Of a DNA stretch of 30,831 bases, positions 1-7,789 are shown one piece after another; the first letter of the stretch is position 1, and every line of letters begins with the position of its first letter. A program made the translations under genes and the position numbers. The DNA lies in IMG/VR virus record IMGVR_UViG_3300009551_000097, positions 1 through 30,831 of that record, one strand, 5' to 3'. Under the pieces are notes generated by a model. The model saw only the letters and a program-made list of their open reading frames with translations, made no database searches and was not told the origin of the DNA. This DNA comes from a virus.

Positions 1-1
1 A

Positions 2-157
2 GCACAAGCTGAAATCGTAGCACACAGCCTTGATGCCGCATCTAAACTTGCATCGATTGAACATGAAAGACGCATGAATGAACATGATTCTATTAGAAAA
101 TCTGTTGAGTTACATCACAAGATAAAGAGTGATCATGAAAAGAATGAAATCACTTAA
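2..157 (+). CDS. C-terminal end of probable portal protein (partial)
   Basis: The frame is open from the window edge and ends at TAA 155-157, giving about 51 residues. The visible piece is charged and helical (contains SIEHERRMNEHDS and KIKSDHEK), as in the C-terminal helices of podovirus portal proteins. The portal assignment rests mainly on position: in P22-like gene order the portal lies just before scaffold and coat. The body of the protein is outside the window, so this stays tentative. Confidence 0.4.
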   Translation, partial: AQAEIVAHSLDAASKLASIEHERRMNEHDSIRKSVELHHKIKSDHEKNEIT

Positions 158-266
158 GGTTTTTATTTTTATTCTACTGATAGTTGATATTTACATCATT
201 ATTGATTGTAGCGCACATAGTAAATTTATTACTCATGATACTGAGTATCTTTATGATGATTGTTAA
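135..266 (+). CDS. Small single-span membrane protein
   Basis: This 43-residue frame starts at ATG 135 inside the end of the preceding gene. It begins with a short basic stretch (MKRMKSLK), followed by a hydrophobic segment at about residues 9-24 (VFIFILLIVDIYIII), then Cys25 and a polar tail. The arrangement looks like a signal anchor. IIDC is a poor match to a lipobox, so a lipoprotein is unlikely. There is no clear Shine-Dalgarno site, and expression may depend on the upstream gene. Function unknown. Confidence 0.4.
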   Translation: MKRMKSLKVFIFILLIVDIYIIIDCSAHSKFITHDTEYLYDDC

Positions 267-278
267 AGGGAGTTAGCA

Positions 279-491
279 ATGACTAGTAAGTATAAAATAA
301 CAGCAAATGACTTAGACCAAAAAGGTGGCGTTGAGCGCTTGGAATCTATGGGCCATGATAGAACATCAATCCATGATGCTATGTTTAAAATAACAGATGG
401 GATTAGCAACAAGGATAGAACAGAGCTTATGACAAAATTTTATAAGCGTAATCTAGAGACACGTTACGGGAAGCCTACACGATGGATATAA
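279..491 (+). CDS. Hypothetical small phage protein
   Basis: This is a 70-residue protein preceded by a good ribosome site (AAAGGGAG). It is polar and basic, with no membrane segment and no recognised domain. It contains LESMGHD near residue 21. A similar SMG-plus-charged motif occurs in the proteins at 1088 and 1550, which may mean the small proteins of this cluster are distantly related. Its stop overlaps the start of the next gene by 10 bases. Confidence 0.6.
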   Translation: MTSKYKITANDLDQKGGVERLESMGHDRTSIHDAMFKITDGISNKDRTELMTKFYKRNLETRYGKPTRWI

Positions 492-694
492 GAAAAGAAA
501 TAATGGCAACTTACCTAGGTACTCTTAGAGCTATTTTAGAACTGATAGATTCTATGTCTAATCCTAGTATTAAGAAGCTTAGAAAGCTAATTGATTTAGA
601 AATTAAGGGATTTAAAGAGCCAAGGAGAAGCAAAAATGGCAGAGAAAAAGAAGTGGATACAAAAGATGCACATGAAAAAGGGTGCCCTGCATGA
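482..694 (+). CDS. Hypothetical small protein overlapping its neighbour
   Basis: This 70-residue frame starts at ATG 482 with GGGAAG upstream. The first 45 residues look like a helical protein (LGTLRAILELIDSM). The last 20 run through the beginning of the next gene in another frame and are of low complexity. The 59-base overlap is unusually long, so the C-terminal end may be incidental. No function can be assigned. Confidence 0.45.
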   Translation: MDIRKEIMATYLGTLRAILELIDSMSNPSIKKLRKLIDLEIKGFKEPRRSKNGREKEVDTKDAHEKGCPA

Positions 695-824
695 AGAGCT
701 TGGGGTTCCAGAAGGTAAAAAAATCCCTGCTAAAAAGCTAAAGAAAGCCGAGCACAGCACTAACCCAACGCTTAGAAAACGTGCGGTTTTAGCTGAAACA
801 CTAGGTAAACTACGAGGAAAGTAA
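636..824 (+). CDS. Small Lys-rich conserved phage protein
   Basis: This is a 62-residue, strongly basic protein that starts WIQKMHMKKGALHEELG and continues with GVPEGKKIPAKKL. This pattern is familiar from many podovirus and siphovirus genomes as a tiny conserved protein near the head genes. An AAGGAG site lies at good spacing before ATG 636. The role is unknown. The basic character and late position suggest a nucleic-acid-associated or virion protein, which is an inference. Confidence 0.75.
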   Translation: MAEKKKWIQKMHMKKGALHEELGVPEGKKIPAKKLKKAEHSTNPTLRKRAVLAETLGKLRGK

Positions 825-825
825 A

Positions 826-945
826 ATGCGTGATAAACCAAAATCAGGTATGAAGAAAAAGCAAAACAAGAAGCACATGGATGTTCAAGAGGATAAAAAA
901 CTCGTGAAGGACATGGTTAAAGGGAAATGTCTTAAGGGGAAATAA
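826..945 (+). CDS. Very small Lys-rich protein
   Basis: This 39-residue frame begins two bases after the previous stop and ends where the next gene begins (TAA then ATG). About 40 percent of its residues are Lys or Arg. The head-to-tail packing with two recognisable small genes supports it as real, although it has no recognised domain. Confidence 0.55.
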   Translation: MRDKPKSGMKKKQNKKHMDVQEDKKLVKDMVKGKCLKGK

Positions 946-1077
946 ATGCCTTTCAAATCCAAAGCCCAGGCGAGATATCTTTTCGCTAAAGAGCCAGAGG
1001 TAGCCAAAGAGTTTTCATCAAAAACCAAAAGCATTAAGAAGCTACCAGAACATGTGAAGCCTAAAAAAAAGAAATAA
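946..1077 (+). CDS. Small conserved basic phage protein (MPFKSKAQ family)
   Basis: This is a 43-residue protein beginning MPFKSKAQARYLFAKEP and ending in a Lys run. The N-terminal MPFKSKAQxRYLFAK motif recurs in small phage proteins of unknown function, similar to the DUF3008 style. It starts immediately after the previous stop. The role is unknown; the high positive charge and location between portal and scaffold fit a small DNA- or capsid-associated protein. Confidence 0.65.
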   Translation: MPFKSKAQARYLFAKEPEVAKEFSSKTKSIKKLPEHVKPKKKK

Positions 1078-1087
1078 GGAGATTACA

Positions 1088-1300
1088 GTGTCATACCAAA
1101 GCATGGGCGATAAAAAGCACAAAATAGTAGACAAAGAGCGCGTATCAGGTGGCAAGAATATGAAGCGTAAGGATATGCCTATCGTTGACCCACTCACTGC
1201 CGGTAAGCGTGAAGCAGTTCATGAGCGCACACGCACAAAGACACCTCAGACAGAGGACAAAGCATATAAAGTTAAGATGCGAAAGGATAGAAATCAGTGA
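1088..1300 (+). CDS. Hypothetical small basic protein, GTG start
   Basis: This is a 70-residue frame starting at GTG 1088 with a strong AAGGAG site seven bases upstream. It is rich in Lys and Arg and contains YQSMGDKKHK near its start, which resembles LESMGHD at 279 and MESMGKKD at 1550. No domain is recognised. Its TGA overlaps the next start (GTGA). Confidence 0.6.
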   Translation: MSYQSMGDKKHKIVDKERVSGGKNMKRKDMPIVDPLTAGKREAVHERTRTKTPQTEDKAYKVKMRKDRNQ

Positions 1301-1650
1301 TTGTATGGATTAAATACATTGCCGCTAAAACATTTAAGTTTCTATTCACCGATATTAACTCCAAGATTGAATCGCTATGCGATCTCTATAAAGATTTGCA
1401 GCAAGATTATTTTAGTTTTAGATTAAGAGAAGCAGAAAATAGAGAAATTATTGGAAAGATTAAAATTCTTGAAGAACAACAAGAAATAATGCACAATTTC
1501 CTCGTTGAAATCAACAAGTACCTTTCACAAAAATCTCAGGGAGAGAGTCATGGCAATGGAGTCAATGGGCAAGAAGGACGCTCACAAGAAAATGCATCAT
1601 CATCACAAAGAGATGCACAAACATCACATGAAAGAAATGAAGCACCATGA
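1297..1650 (+). CDS. Hypothetical protein with coiled-coil segment and hydrophilic tail
   Basis: This is a 117-residue frame starting at GTG 1297, overlapping the previous stop as GTGA, which suggests translational coupling. Residues 1-80 look helical, with a heptad-like stretch (LREAENREIIGKIKILEEQ). The final 35 residues are Ser-, Gln- and Asn-rich and overlap in frame-shifted fashion with the His-rich gene at 1550. That tail may be shaped by the overlap. Function unknown. Confidence 0.5.
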   Translation: MIVWIKYIAAKTFKFLFTDINSKIESLCDLYKDLQQDYFSFRLREAENREIIGKIKILEEQQEIMHNFLVEINKYLSQKSQGESHGNGVNGQEGRSQENASSSQRDAQTSHERNEAP

Positions 1651-1717
1651 GAAAGAAATGGAGCGACATGAATCCCGCAGCAAAAAAGAACACTCCAAAA
1701 AAGAAAAATGTATGTAA
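1550..1717 (+). CDS. His/Lys/Met-rich small protein
   Basis: This is a 55-residue protein from ATG 1550, chosen because GGGAGAGAG lies just upstream. The start is MAMESMGKKDAHKKMHHHHK, and the centre alternates His, Met, Glu and Lys. Such composition can bind transition metals, but no fold or family is evident. It overlaps the last 101 bases of the previous gene in a different frame. A virion or metal-binding role is speculation. Confidence 0.5.
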   Translation: MAMESMGKKDAHKKMHHHHKEMHKHHMKEMKHHEKEMERHESRSKKEHSKKEKCM

Positions 1718-1720
1718 TTT

Positions 1721-1753
1721 ATTAATTAAGGACAATTATTGTCATTAATTAAT
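1721..1753. repeat. 33-base near-perfect inverted repeat between cluster and scaffold
   Basis: The arms ATTAATTAAGGACAAT and ATTGTCATTAATTAAT flank a single T, with 15 of 16 pairs matched. It lies in the 153-base gap before the scaffold gene. It has no T-run, so it is not a standard terminator. It could be a protein-binding site or an mRNA hairpin or processing site. Confidence 0.6.
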
Positions 1754-1870
1754 TTATGAATTATGATAAAACCATATATTACGTTGCCACACGCTAAAAT
1801 GGCCGATTCTTTACACGTAAAGTAATGCTTGCATACGGTGACACCGCCAATCAGTCAATAAAGAGGATTT

Positions 1871-2626
1871 ATGACAGAAGAAATTGAAGCAGTTGAGCAG
1901 GATTTAGAGCCTGTTGTTGATGCTGAAGCTAAAGCGGAAGAGCCTAAGAAGACATTTACAAGTGATGTCGTAAAGAAGGTTGTTGAACGCGAAAAGGCTA
2001 AAGCATTTGAACGAGGAAAGAGAGAGGCGCTAATGGAATTGCAGCAACAAGAAAACGCTCCTGCTGAGACTATGCAGAATCAAGTCCAACAACAACAGCA
2101 GCAATCTGTTGGAATGGGTGGAATGAAGCAGATGTCACAGGCTGATATTGAGCGAATGATTTCAGAGCGCGCGCCGATGGCTTTACAAAAACACGTTCAA
2201 GAATTACAGCAACAACAGATGGTTAATACCTTTGTTGCTAAGATGCAACAAGCAGAACAACAATATCCTGGTCTTGAAGAAGAGCTTAATAACCTTAATT
2301 ACAATGACCCAAGAATGACTTCATTTATCTCTATGGCTAATCAGCTAGAAAATACAGGGGATATTATGAAGGAAGTGCTAGACAATCCGACAAAGATGGA
2401 AAGTCTATTGAATATGTCGTACAACCAGCCATATCAAGCACAAAAGGCATTGAAAAGTTTAAGTGATTCAATAAGAACAAATCAAACTGCAAAAAGCGAG
2501 GAAGCGCAAGCACGCGATCCTCTGTCACAAATTAAATCCTCGACTACATCTGGCAATGCAGAGAAGAGTCAGCATGATATGTCTAGCGAGGAATTAAGAC
2601 GACTACTCGTTAAGAAATTTAAATAA
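1871..2626 (+). CDS. Scaffolding protein
   Basis: This 251-residue acidic, Gln-rich, helical protein sits directly before the coat gene. It has an acidic N-terminal third, a Gln-rich run near residues 70-78, Met/Gly-rich residues 79-90, another Gln run near 112, and a short basic C-terminal helix (EELRRLLVKKFK). Tailed-phage scaffolds commonly end with a basic coat-binding helix, as P22 gp8 does. It would guide procapsid assembly and leave before packaging. The start follows AAAGAGG. The assignment rests on composition and synteny rather than a conserved motif. Confidence 0.75.
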   Translation: MTEEIEAVEQDLEPVVDAEAKAEEPKKTFTSDVVKKVVEREKAKAFERGKREALMELQQQENAPAETMQNQVQQQQQQSVGMGGMKQMSQADIERMISERAPMALQKHVQELQQQQMVNTFVAKMQQAEQQYPGLEEELNNLNYNDPRMTSFISMANQLENTGDIMKEVLDNPTKMESLLNMSYNQPYQAQKALKSLSDSIRTNQTAKSEEAQARDPLSQIKSSTTSGNAEKSQHDMSSEELRRLLVKKFK

Positions 2627-2681
2627 AATATCATAGCTGATTCTCTCTAGTTTTTTTAATTCACACGGAGAGGAATTAGTT

Positions 2682-4016
2682 ATGTCTACAACACCAGTCA
2701 ATATTTTACAAAATGTGCAGCTCTATATTAAAAGTGAGCTTGCATGGCTTGATAACGAGTATTGGGGTATATCAAACTCCAATAAGTCGTTGGAAGAATT
2801 TAACGACCGCCCAGGTAACCTAGGTGACGTTATCACATTCGACGCAACCCCTCGTTACATCTCTTACGATGGTCTTGTAATTACCGAGCAACCTTCAGTT
2901 CAGCGTCTACAATCTTTGATTTGTTCACAAGCAAAGAACGTATCAGCAGCTTACACTGATGAGCAGTTCATCTTCAATGTTGAACAATATATGGATAGAT
3001 TTGGTATTGCAGCAGCCAAAGAAATTGGAGCTGGTGTAGAAACCGATATCCTGAAGAATATTGTTTCAGGCGTAGTAGGTAACAACCCCAATAGCCCTGA
3101 ATTCGGACAAGCACAAATCAATTCCGGTCCTTTCAGATTCTTCGGAGATGGAATAAATCCGATCAATTCGTATCAACAATTAGCACAAGCTTGGGCAAAT
3201 TTTACGGCGTTTGGCGCATCTACGCACATGAAGCGTGGTGTTATACCAGTTGACTTAGTTCCTGCAATTGTTGGCACTGGTTTAAACCAATTTGCACCAA
3301 CTCGAAACGATGATATTGCTAAGGCTTGGGAATTAGGCTCATACGCAGGTCTTGACGTGAAATGGGGTGTATCTAACTTACTACCAATTCATGTTGCGGG
3401 CTTTGTGGGTAATGCGGCAGCTCCTAATAACATTTTAACTGTGGTATCCACAAACGACCCTACAGGGCAAAATGTTACTCAAATCACTTTCACTGAACCT
3501 ACTGGCTCTACCGCTGCCAACGCTATTTTGGCTGGAGATTTATTGCAGTTCAATGATGGAGTGCCCGGAAAACCAAATATGAGATTCCTTACTTTTATTG
3601 GTCATAATCCTACCAGATTGCCTGTTCAATTTAGAGCAATTGCTAATGCAAACTCTGTTGCAGGTACTGTGGTTGTTAATGTTCAGACCATTAATAACAG
3701 CATCGGTCTTGTATGGGCGCAGAACCAGAACCAGAACTTAAACAATGTGATTCAAGCTGGCATGACTTGTACTGTTCTGCCTACTCACCAAGCGGGTTGG
3801 ATGGATGCAGGTAATAGCTTCTACTTAGCTATGCCACGCTTACCTAATCAATCTCCTTTCGAGACTGTGTACTTTAAGGATAAGGAATCAGGGGCTGCTC
3901 TTCGTCACTACTGGGGTGTTCAATTTGGTAAGGACAACAGGTCTTATGTTCGTGACTGCGTTTGGGGTTCCACATTGATTTCAGAAGATTCAATGCGCCT
4001 AATTTTCCCTGTGTAA
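2682..4016 (+). CDS. Major capsid (coat) protein, P22 gp5-like
   Basis: This 444-residue protein follows the scaffold at 55 bases with a GGAGAGG ribosome site. Length and layout fit the P22-like coat group (HK97 fold with an inserted domain). The N-terminal part mentions DVITFDATPRY and a central helix with AAAKEIGAGVETDILKNI. A middle segment (about residues 285-345, AGDLLQFNDGVPGKPNMRF) resembles the P22 inserted-domain region, where RGDKISF occurs. Codon use looks more careful and C-rich than in neighbours, as is usual for a highly expressed coat gene. The family is inferred from pattern and synteny. Confidence 0.8.
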   Translation: MSTTPVNILQNVQLYIKSELAWLDNEYWGISNSNKSLEEFNDRPGNLGDVITFDATPRYISYDGLVITEQPSVQRLQSLICSQAKNVSAAYTDEQFIFNVEQYMDRFGIAAAKEIGAGVETDILKNIVSGVVGNNPNSPEFGQAQINSGPFRFFGDGINPINSYQQLAQAWANFTAFGASTHMKRGVIPVDLVPAIVGTGLNQFAPTRNDDIAKAWELGSYAGLDVKWGVSNLLPIHVAGFVGNAAAPNNILTVVSTNDPTGQNVTQITFTEPTGSTAANAILAGDLLQFNDGVPGKPNMRFLTFIGHNPTRLPVQFRAIANANSVAGTVVVNVQTINNSIGLVWAQNQNQNLNNVIQAGMTCTVLPTHQAGWMDAGNSFYLAMPRLPNQSPFETVYFKDKESGAALRHYWGVQFGKDNRSYVRDCVWGSTLISEDSMRLIFPV

Positions 4017-4043
4017 TAAGACAATTTTTATAAGGAAATAAAC

Positions 4044-4814
4044 ATGTCAGAAACATTTGATACACAAAATTACATCCAATACGGACAATATCAGCCTTAC
4101 TATATTAATGGGTTTGGGATTAGCAATGATGCAACTACTCCTAACACATTATTGAATATTGCTGCTGGTAGCTGTTTGGATTCTACGGGTAGCTTTCAGT
4201 TATCTTCCAATGTGTCGATTCAGATTAATTCGGCCATTAATGGATTGAATGGTTTGGATACGGGAACTGTAGCTGCTAGTACTGTTTATGCGGTGTATTT
4301 GGTTTGGGATCCTGTAACACTCCAACCCACAGGCGCTATGATATCAACATCTCTAGTAACCCCATTAATGCCATTTAGCTATAGTGCATTCTTGCTAATA
4401 GGATATGCGGTTACAGATTCTAGTGCGCACTTCCTAAAGGGTTACTGGTCAGCAGGTAATACATCTCTTAGAACCTTTACTTTCGATGCGCCTATCCAAT
4501 GCCTTAATGCTGGTACCCAGACAAGCTACACAGGCGTTGATTTAAGTGCATTTGTGCCAGCCGTAAACAACACCCCTGTAGTCCTATTCTCTAACTTCAC
4601 TGCAAATGCAGCAGCCGATATTGAGAATATACAAGGCTATAACTCAACAGGAGATGCAGTAACTATCATCGCCCCTGTTGCTGGTGCTACTGCTCATACA
4701 ACATCTCAAAATACTGTATTAGCGCAATTGCACACAGGTGCGCCTTCAATCAAGTACAAAGTATCCGCAGGTAGCTTAGTACTCGATGTTTGTGGGTATA
4801 CCTGGTACGTATAA
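4044..4814 (+). CDS. Putative virion structural protein
   Basis: This is a 256-residue protein with AAGGAAATAAAC before ATG 4044. It is rich in Ser, Thr, Ala and beta-branched residues, with almost no Lys or Arg, a typical composition for beta-rich head decoration or fibre proteins. It lies between coat and gp4-like genes. No domain is recognised, and a decoration or head-fibre role is an inference. Confidence 0.6.
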   Translation: MSETFDTQNYIQYGQYQPYYINGFGISNDATTPNTLLNIAAGSCLDSTGSFQLSSNVSIQINSAINGLNGLDTGTVAASTVYAVYLVWDPVTLQPTGAMISTSLVTPLMPFSYSAFLLIGYAVTDSSAHFLKGYWSAGNTSLRTFTFDAPIQCLNAGTQTSYTGVDLSAFVPAVNNTPVVLFSNFTANAAADIENIQGYNSTGDAVTIIAPVAGATAHTTSQNTVLAQLHTGAPSIKYKVSAGSLVLDVCGYTWYV

Positions 4815-4832
4815 ACTCTAGGGAGAGAGAAT

Positions 4833-5543
4833 ATGGCTACACCTTATTTAGCTAGTCAATTGATAGAAAGAGCGTATTTTCTCTCCCAGGTTTTAGCTAG
4901 AGATTTGCAAACAATTTCAGGCTCACAACAAGATGATGGGCTTTATTTACTAAATGCACTTCTAGATATCAAATTTTCAGATTTGCAATTAATTCCTTAT
5001 TACAAAAACTACCAACTCACTACCGTTCAAGGACAAGAAGAATACTTTATTCCTAATCTTGCAGAGGCTGACACTACTACATTCAATATCGGCGATGTTA
5101 GATTCTCTATGAATCCGCTGACAAGAAAAGAGTATTTCGGTACACCGCGAGTTGATAACCTTCAAGCACTTCCTTTTAGTTACCGATATGAGCGCACCTT
5201 AGGTGGTGCAAATCTATTCTTATATTTTGTTCCCAATCAAAATTATCTTGTAAATATATGGGGTAAATTCGCGCTTTCTGATGTGACCCTAGACCAAGAT
5301 ATATCACTGACATACGACCTATTCTATATAGAGTATTTACGATTTGCTCTCGCACAATACATATGCTGTGAATATGGGCAGACGTTTCCTGATGAATGTG
5401 AGAAAAAGCTTAAAGAGATTGTTAAAAAGCTTAAATCTGTGAGTCCTAAGGATATGTCGATTAGCAAGAGATCATTCTTTACTACAAACACAACCTTTGA
5501 TTGGCAGTTTGTAAATTTATCTACTGGATATTGGCCATTCTAG
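4833..5543 (+). CDS. Head completion / tail accessory protein, P22 gp4-like
   Basis: This is a 236-residue protein. The N-terminal LIERAYFLSQVLARDLQ and LLNALLDIKFSDLQLIPYY pattern, followed by a beta-rich middle and a helical C-terminal part (YLRFALAQYICCEYG), is that of the gp4-like packaged-DNA stabilisation proteins of environmental podoviruses. It would extend the portal and help to seal the filled head. AGGGAGAGA precedes the start. The gene ends in STGYWPF just before the inserted HNH gene, where an 11-base sequence is duplicated. Confidence 0.65.
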   Translation: MATPYLASQLIERAYFLSQVLARDLQTISGSQQDDGLYLLNALLDIKFSDLQLIPYYKNYQLTTVQGQEEYFIPNLAEADTTTFNIGDVRFSMNPLTRKEYFGTPRVDNLQALPFSYRYERTLGGANLFLYFVPNQNYLVNIWGKFALSDVTLDQDISLTYDLFYIEYLRFALAQYICCEYGQTFPDECEKKLKEIVKKLKSVSPKDMSISKRSFFTTNTTFDWQFVNLSTGYWPF

Positions 5544-5559
5544 TTGGCTATTGGCCATT
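5529..5559. repeat. Short direct repeat at HNH gene junction
   Basis: TATTGGCCATT occurs at 5529-5539 and again at 5549-5559, spanning the stop of the gp4-like gene and the beginning of the inserted segment. No third copy is seen at the downstream border near 6183-6205. Confidence 0.6.
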
Positions 5560-5600
5560 TTTACATTATAATCCCTTTATTTTTAAATTATGGGGATGGA

Positions 5601-6182
5601 ATGATAATAGTGACCAAATGCAGAAAACACGGACATTTAACCGAAGAGCAATGTTATTACTCGGAATCAAAAAATTTAGAAAATGGTTTTAGATATAGAT
5701 GTAAAGAGTGTTATCAAAGTTATAACTTAAAACAAAGCTTAGAAACTAAACAAAAAAAATTAGAAAGAATAGCGAACTGGAAAAAAGAAAATAGAGATCG
5801 AATTAATAATAGAACTAGATTAGATAGACAAAATAATCCAGAAAAATATAAAAAATGGGAAGATAATTACAAGCAAAAAAATAGAGAGATATTGAGTTTA
5901 AAAAAATCATTATCAGAAAGGAAAATGAACATAGATGATTATCATGAAATGTTGTCTCAACAAGAAAGTAAATGCGCCATATGTAAACAACCAGAAACTA
6001 GAATGGCGCGAGATGGAAAAACGATAACGAGATTATGCATAGACCACGATCATGATACAAATGAGGTTCGTGCCTTACTTTGTCATGACTGCAATACAAT
6101 GCTTGGAAAAGCTAAAGATTGCCCTGAATTATTAATTGAAGCTGCTCATTACTTAGTAGACTTCAAAGGATGGACAGAATAA
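5601..6182 (+). CDS. HNH endonuclease, endonuclease VII-like
   Basis: This is a 193-residue protein. ATG 5601 is chosen over an upstream TTG because GGGGATGGA precedes it. The N-terminal part carries a Cys/His zinc-ribbon-like pattern (CRKHG, then YRCKEC). A long Lys/Glu/Asn-rich linker follows. The C-terminal part holds the recombination endonuclease VII pattern: KCAICK, then LCIDHDHDT, then VRALLCHDCNTMLG. The paired Cys motifs bind structural zinc and the His/Asp cluster is catalytic in this family. It sits between two tail-assembly genes and has a more A-rich composition than either, as expected for a free-standing homing-type insertion. Confidence 0.9.
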   Translation: MIIVTKCRKHGHLTEEQCYYSESKNLENGFRYRCKECYQSYNLKQSLETKQKKLERIANWKKENRDRINNRTRLDRQNNPEKYKKWEDNYKQKNREILSLKKSLSERKMNIDDYHEMLSQQESKCAICKQPETRMARDGKTITRLCIDHDHDTNEVRALLCHDCNTMLGKAKDCPELLIEAAHYLVDFKGWTE

Positions 6183-6205
6183 AACCCTTATAACCAAGGA
6201 CGGCT

Positions 6206-7789
6206 ATGCCCTTAGAATCTACACAATCACCGCCATATGCACCACAAGCTCAACAAGGCGTATTTGAAATACCCGTTGATATTGTTGGGAGCAATACGTA
6301 TGGGCGTTATCCAAAGATAAATCAATCACAAACCTATAACATGATGATTAGCGATGGGTTCTTGGTGGATTACGCAGGCTTTAAATTCATATCCCAAATA
6401 ACAAATAATCCAATAGCAAATGGTCGTGGGGCGCATGTAAGCACTGTATTTAATCGCATGTACGTAGTCGCCGGAAACAATGTTGTTAGTTATGATCAAA
6501 ATTTAGTACCAACACTTGTTGGAATTCTTTCTACTACAAGTGGTGAAGTTTATTTATCTGAAAATAATGCAGGCCAAATAGCATTATCAGATGGTGTAAA
6601 TATTTATATTTGGGATCAAAACGCACTTACATTCACAATACCTACTATTGATTTTACCCCTGGGTTTCTTGCTTTTCAAAATACCTATTTTCAATGTGAA
6701 GCAGTAGGCACAGCGAGATGGAGACTATCTGCTCCAAATGATGGCACCTCATGGCCTAATGATTCAGCGCACGTAGGACAATTACAGACAAAGCCAGATA
6801 CCGTACAAGCTGTAGTTCCCATGCCAGGTCGTGGAAATATGACTTTTGTATTTGGAAATACCGTCGGTGAGCAATGGACGTTTACAGGACAAGCTTTATT
6901 CCCATGGTCGCGAAATAACTCAATCAGTATAGACTATGGATGTATTAATCCTAGCTCTATAGCTTATCAGGGAAACTATATAATCTGGGTAGGAATAAGT
7001 GAGGAAGCAGGGCCTGTAATTATGTACACCACAGGCGCTGATATTAAAGAGGTGTCCACTGACGGGATAGACTATCTTTTCTCTACTCTTAAATCTCCAG
7101 AGGATTGTTCTGGGTTTTTAGTTAAGATTGACGGTCATCTTTTCTACCAGGTTACTTTTAAGACAGATAATATAACGCTTGCTCTTGATTTAAATAATAA
7201 TAAATTCTTTACGATTACGGATGAGAACATGAACTATCATCCGGCACGCAAAATCGTGTATTTCAACAATACCTATTATTTCGTTAGTTTTAATGACCCA
7301 AACCTTTATGCATTTGGTACACAATTTACGACATATGCTTATCAAGATAAGTTCTTTGGGATTCCGAGAGTACGCATTTGCTCCCCAATTCGACTTGCAA
7401 GTCAAAGATCACTCATATACAAAAGTCTTGGATTTACTATTGAGCAAGGACAGCCAAACTTCATTAATGAAGAAGAATCAGAATTTATGATAACTGAAGA
7501 TACTGAAGATCTTATGATAACAGAAGATGGAAAATTCATGATAACGGAAGGTTCTCCGCCTGATATTATACTAGATAGCCGCAATATGACCGTATTTCTA
7601 TCTGTTTCAAGAGATGGAGGAGAATCTTATGGTAATGCAGTTCCCATGGCTATGAATCTAACTGGACAACGAAAATCAAGATTTATATTCCAAAGATTAG
7701 GTCGCGCTAATGATTTTACGCCACGATTACAGTTTGCAGGCTATTCAAGATATGTTGTTGGTGATGGAGTCGTGGAGGCGTATTTATGA
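6206..7789 (+). CDS. Tail accessory factor, P22 gp10-like
   Basis: This is a 527-residue beta-rich protein with a CCAAGGACGG site before ATG 6206. The sequence pattern (an early QSQTYNMMISDGFLVDYAGF, then SAPNDGTSWPNDSAHVGQ and FVFGNTVGEQWTFTG) is typical of the gp10 family, which forms a propeller-like plug or hub below the portal ring. Residues 428-449 carry three MITE repeats (MITEDTEDL, MITEDGKF, MITEG) inserted in the C-terminal region. The small protein at 14635 has a similar repeat. The assignment rests on sequence pattern and on position after the gp4-like gene. Confidence 0.75.
   Translation: MPLESTQSPPYAPQAQQGVFEIPVDIVGSNTYGRYPKINQSQTYNMMISDGFLVDYAGFKFISQITNNPIANGRGAHVSTVFNRMYVVAGNNVVSYDQNLVPTLVGILSTTSGEVYLSENNAGQIALSDGVNIYIWDQNALTFTIPTIDFTPGFLAFQNTYFQCEAVGTARWRLSAPNDGTSWPNDSAHVGQLQTKPDTVQAVVPMPGRGNMTFVFGNTVGEQWTFTGQALFPWSRNNSISIDYGCINPSSIAYQGNYIIWVGISEEAGPVIMYTTGADIKEVSTDGIDYLFSTLKSPEDCSGFLVKIDGHLFYQVTFKTDNITLALDLNNNKFFTITDENMNYHPARKIVYFNNTYYFVSFNDPNLYAFGTQFTTYAYQDKFFGIPRVRICSPIRLASQRSLIYKSLGFTIEQGQPNFINEEESEFMITEDTEDLMITEDGKFMITEGSPPDIILDSRNMTVFLSVSRDGGESYGNAVPMAMNLTGQRKSRFIFQRLGRANDFTPRLQFAGYSRYVVGDGVVEAYL
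7487..7552 (+). repeat. Coding MITE(D) repeats in gp10-like gene
   Basis: Three in-frame copies of MITE occur here, two of them extended to MITED, separated by TEDL and GKF. The underlying codons vary, so the repeat is conserved at protein level more than at DNA level. A sister repeat lies at 14755-14817. Confidence 0.8.

Noticed and set aside
596-841. Leftward frame of 81 codons
   Set aside because: It mirrors the Lys-rich genes on the other strand, giving a Phe/Ser-rich product typical of antisense translation.
5544-5600. TTG start for the HNH gene directly after the gp4-like stop
   Set aside because: The extra 19 residues are hydrophobic and atypical, and no ribosome site precedes the TTG, while ATG 5601 has one.
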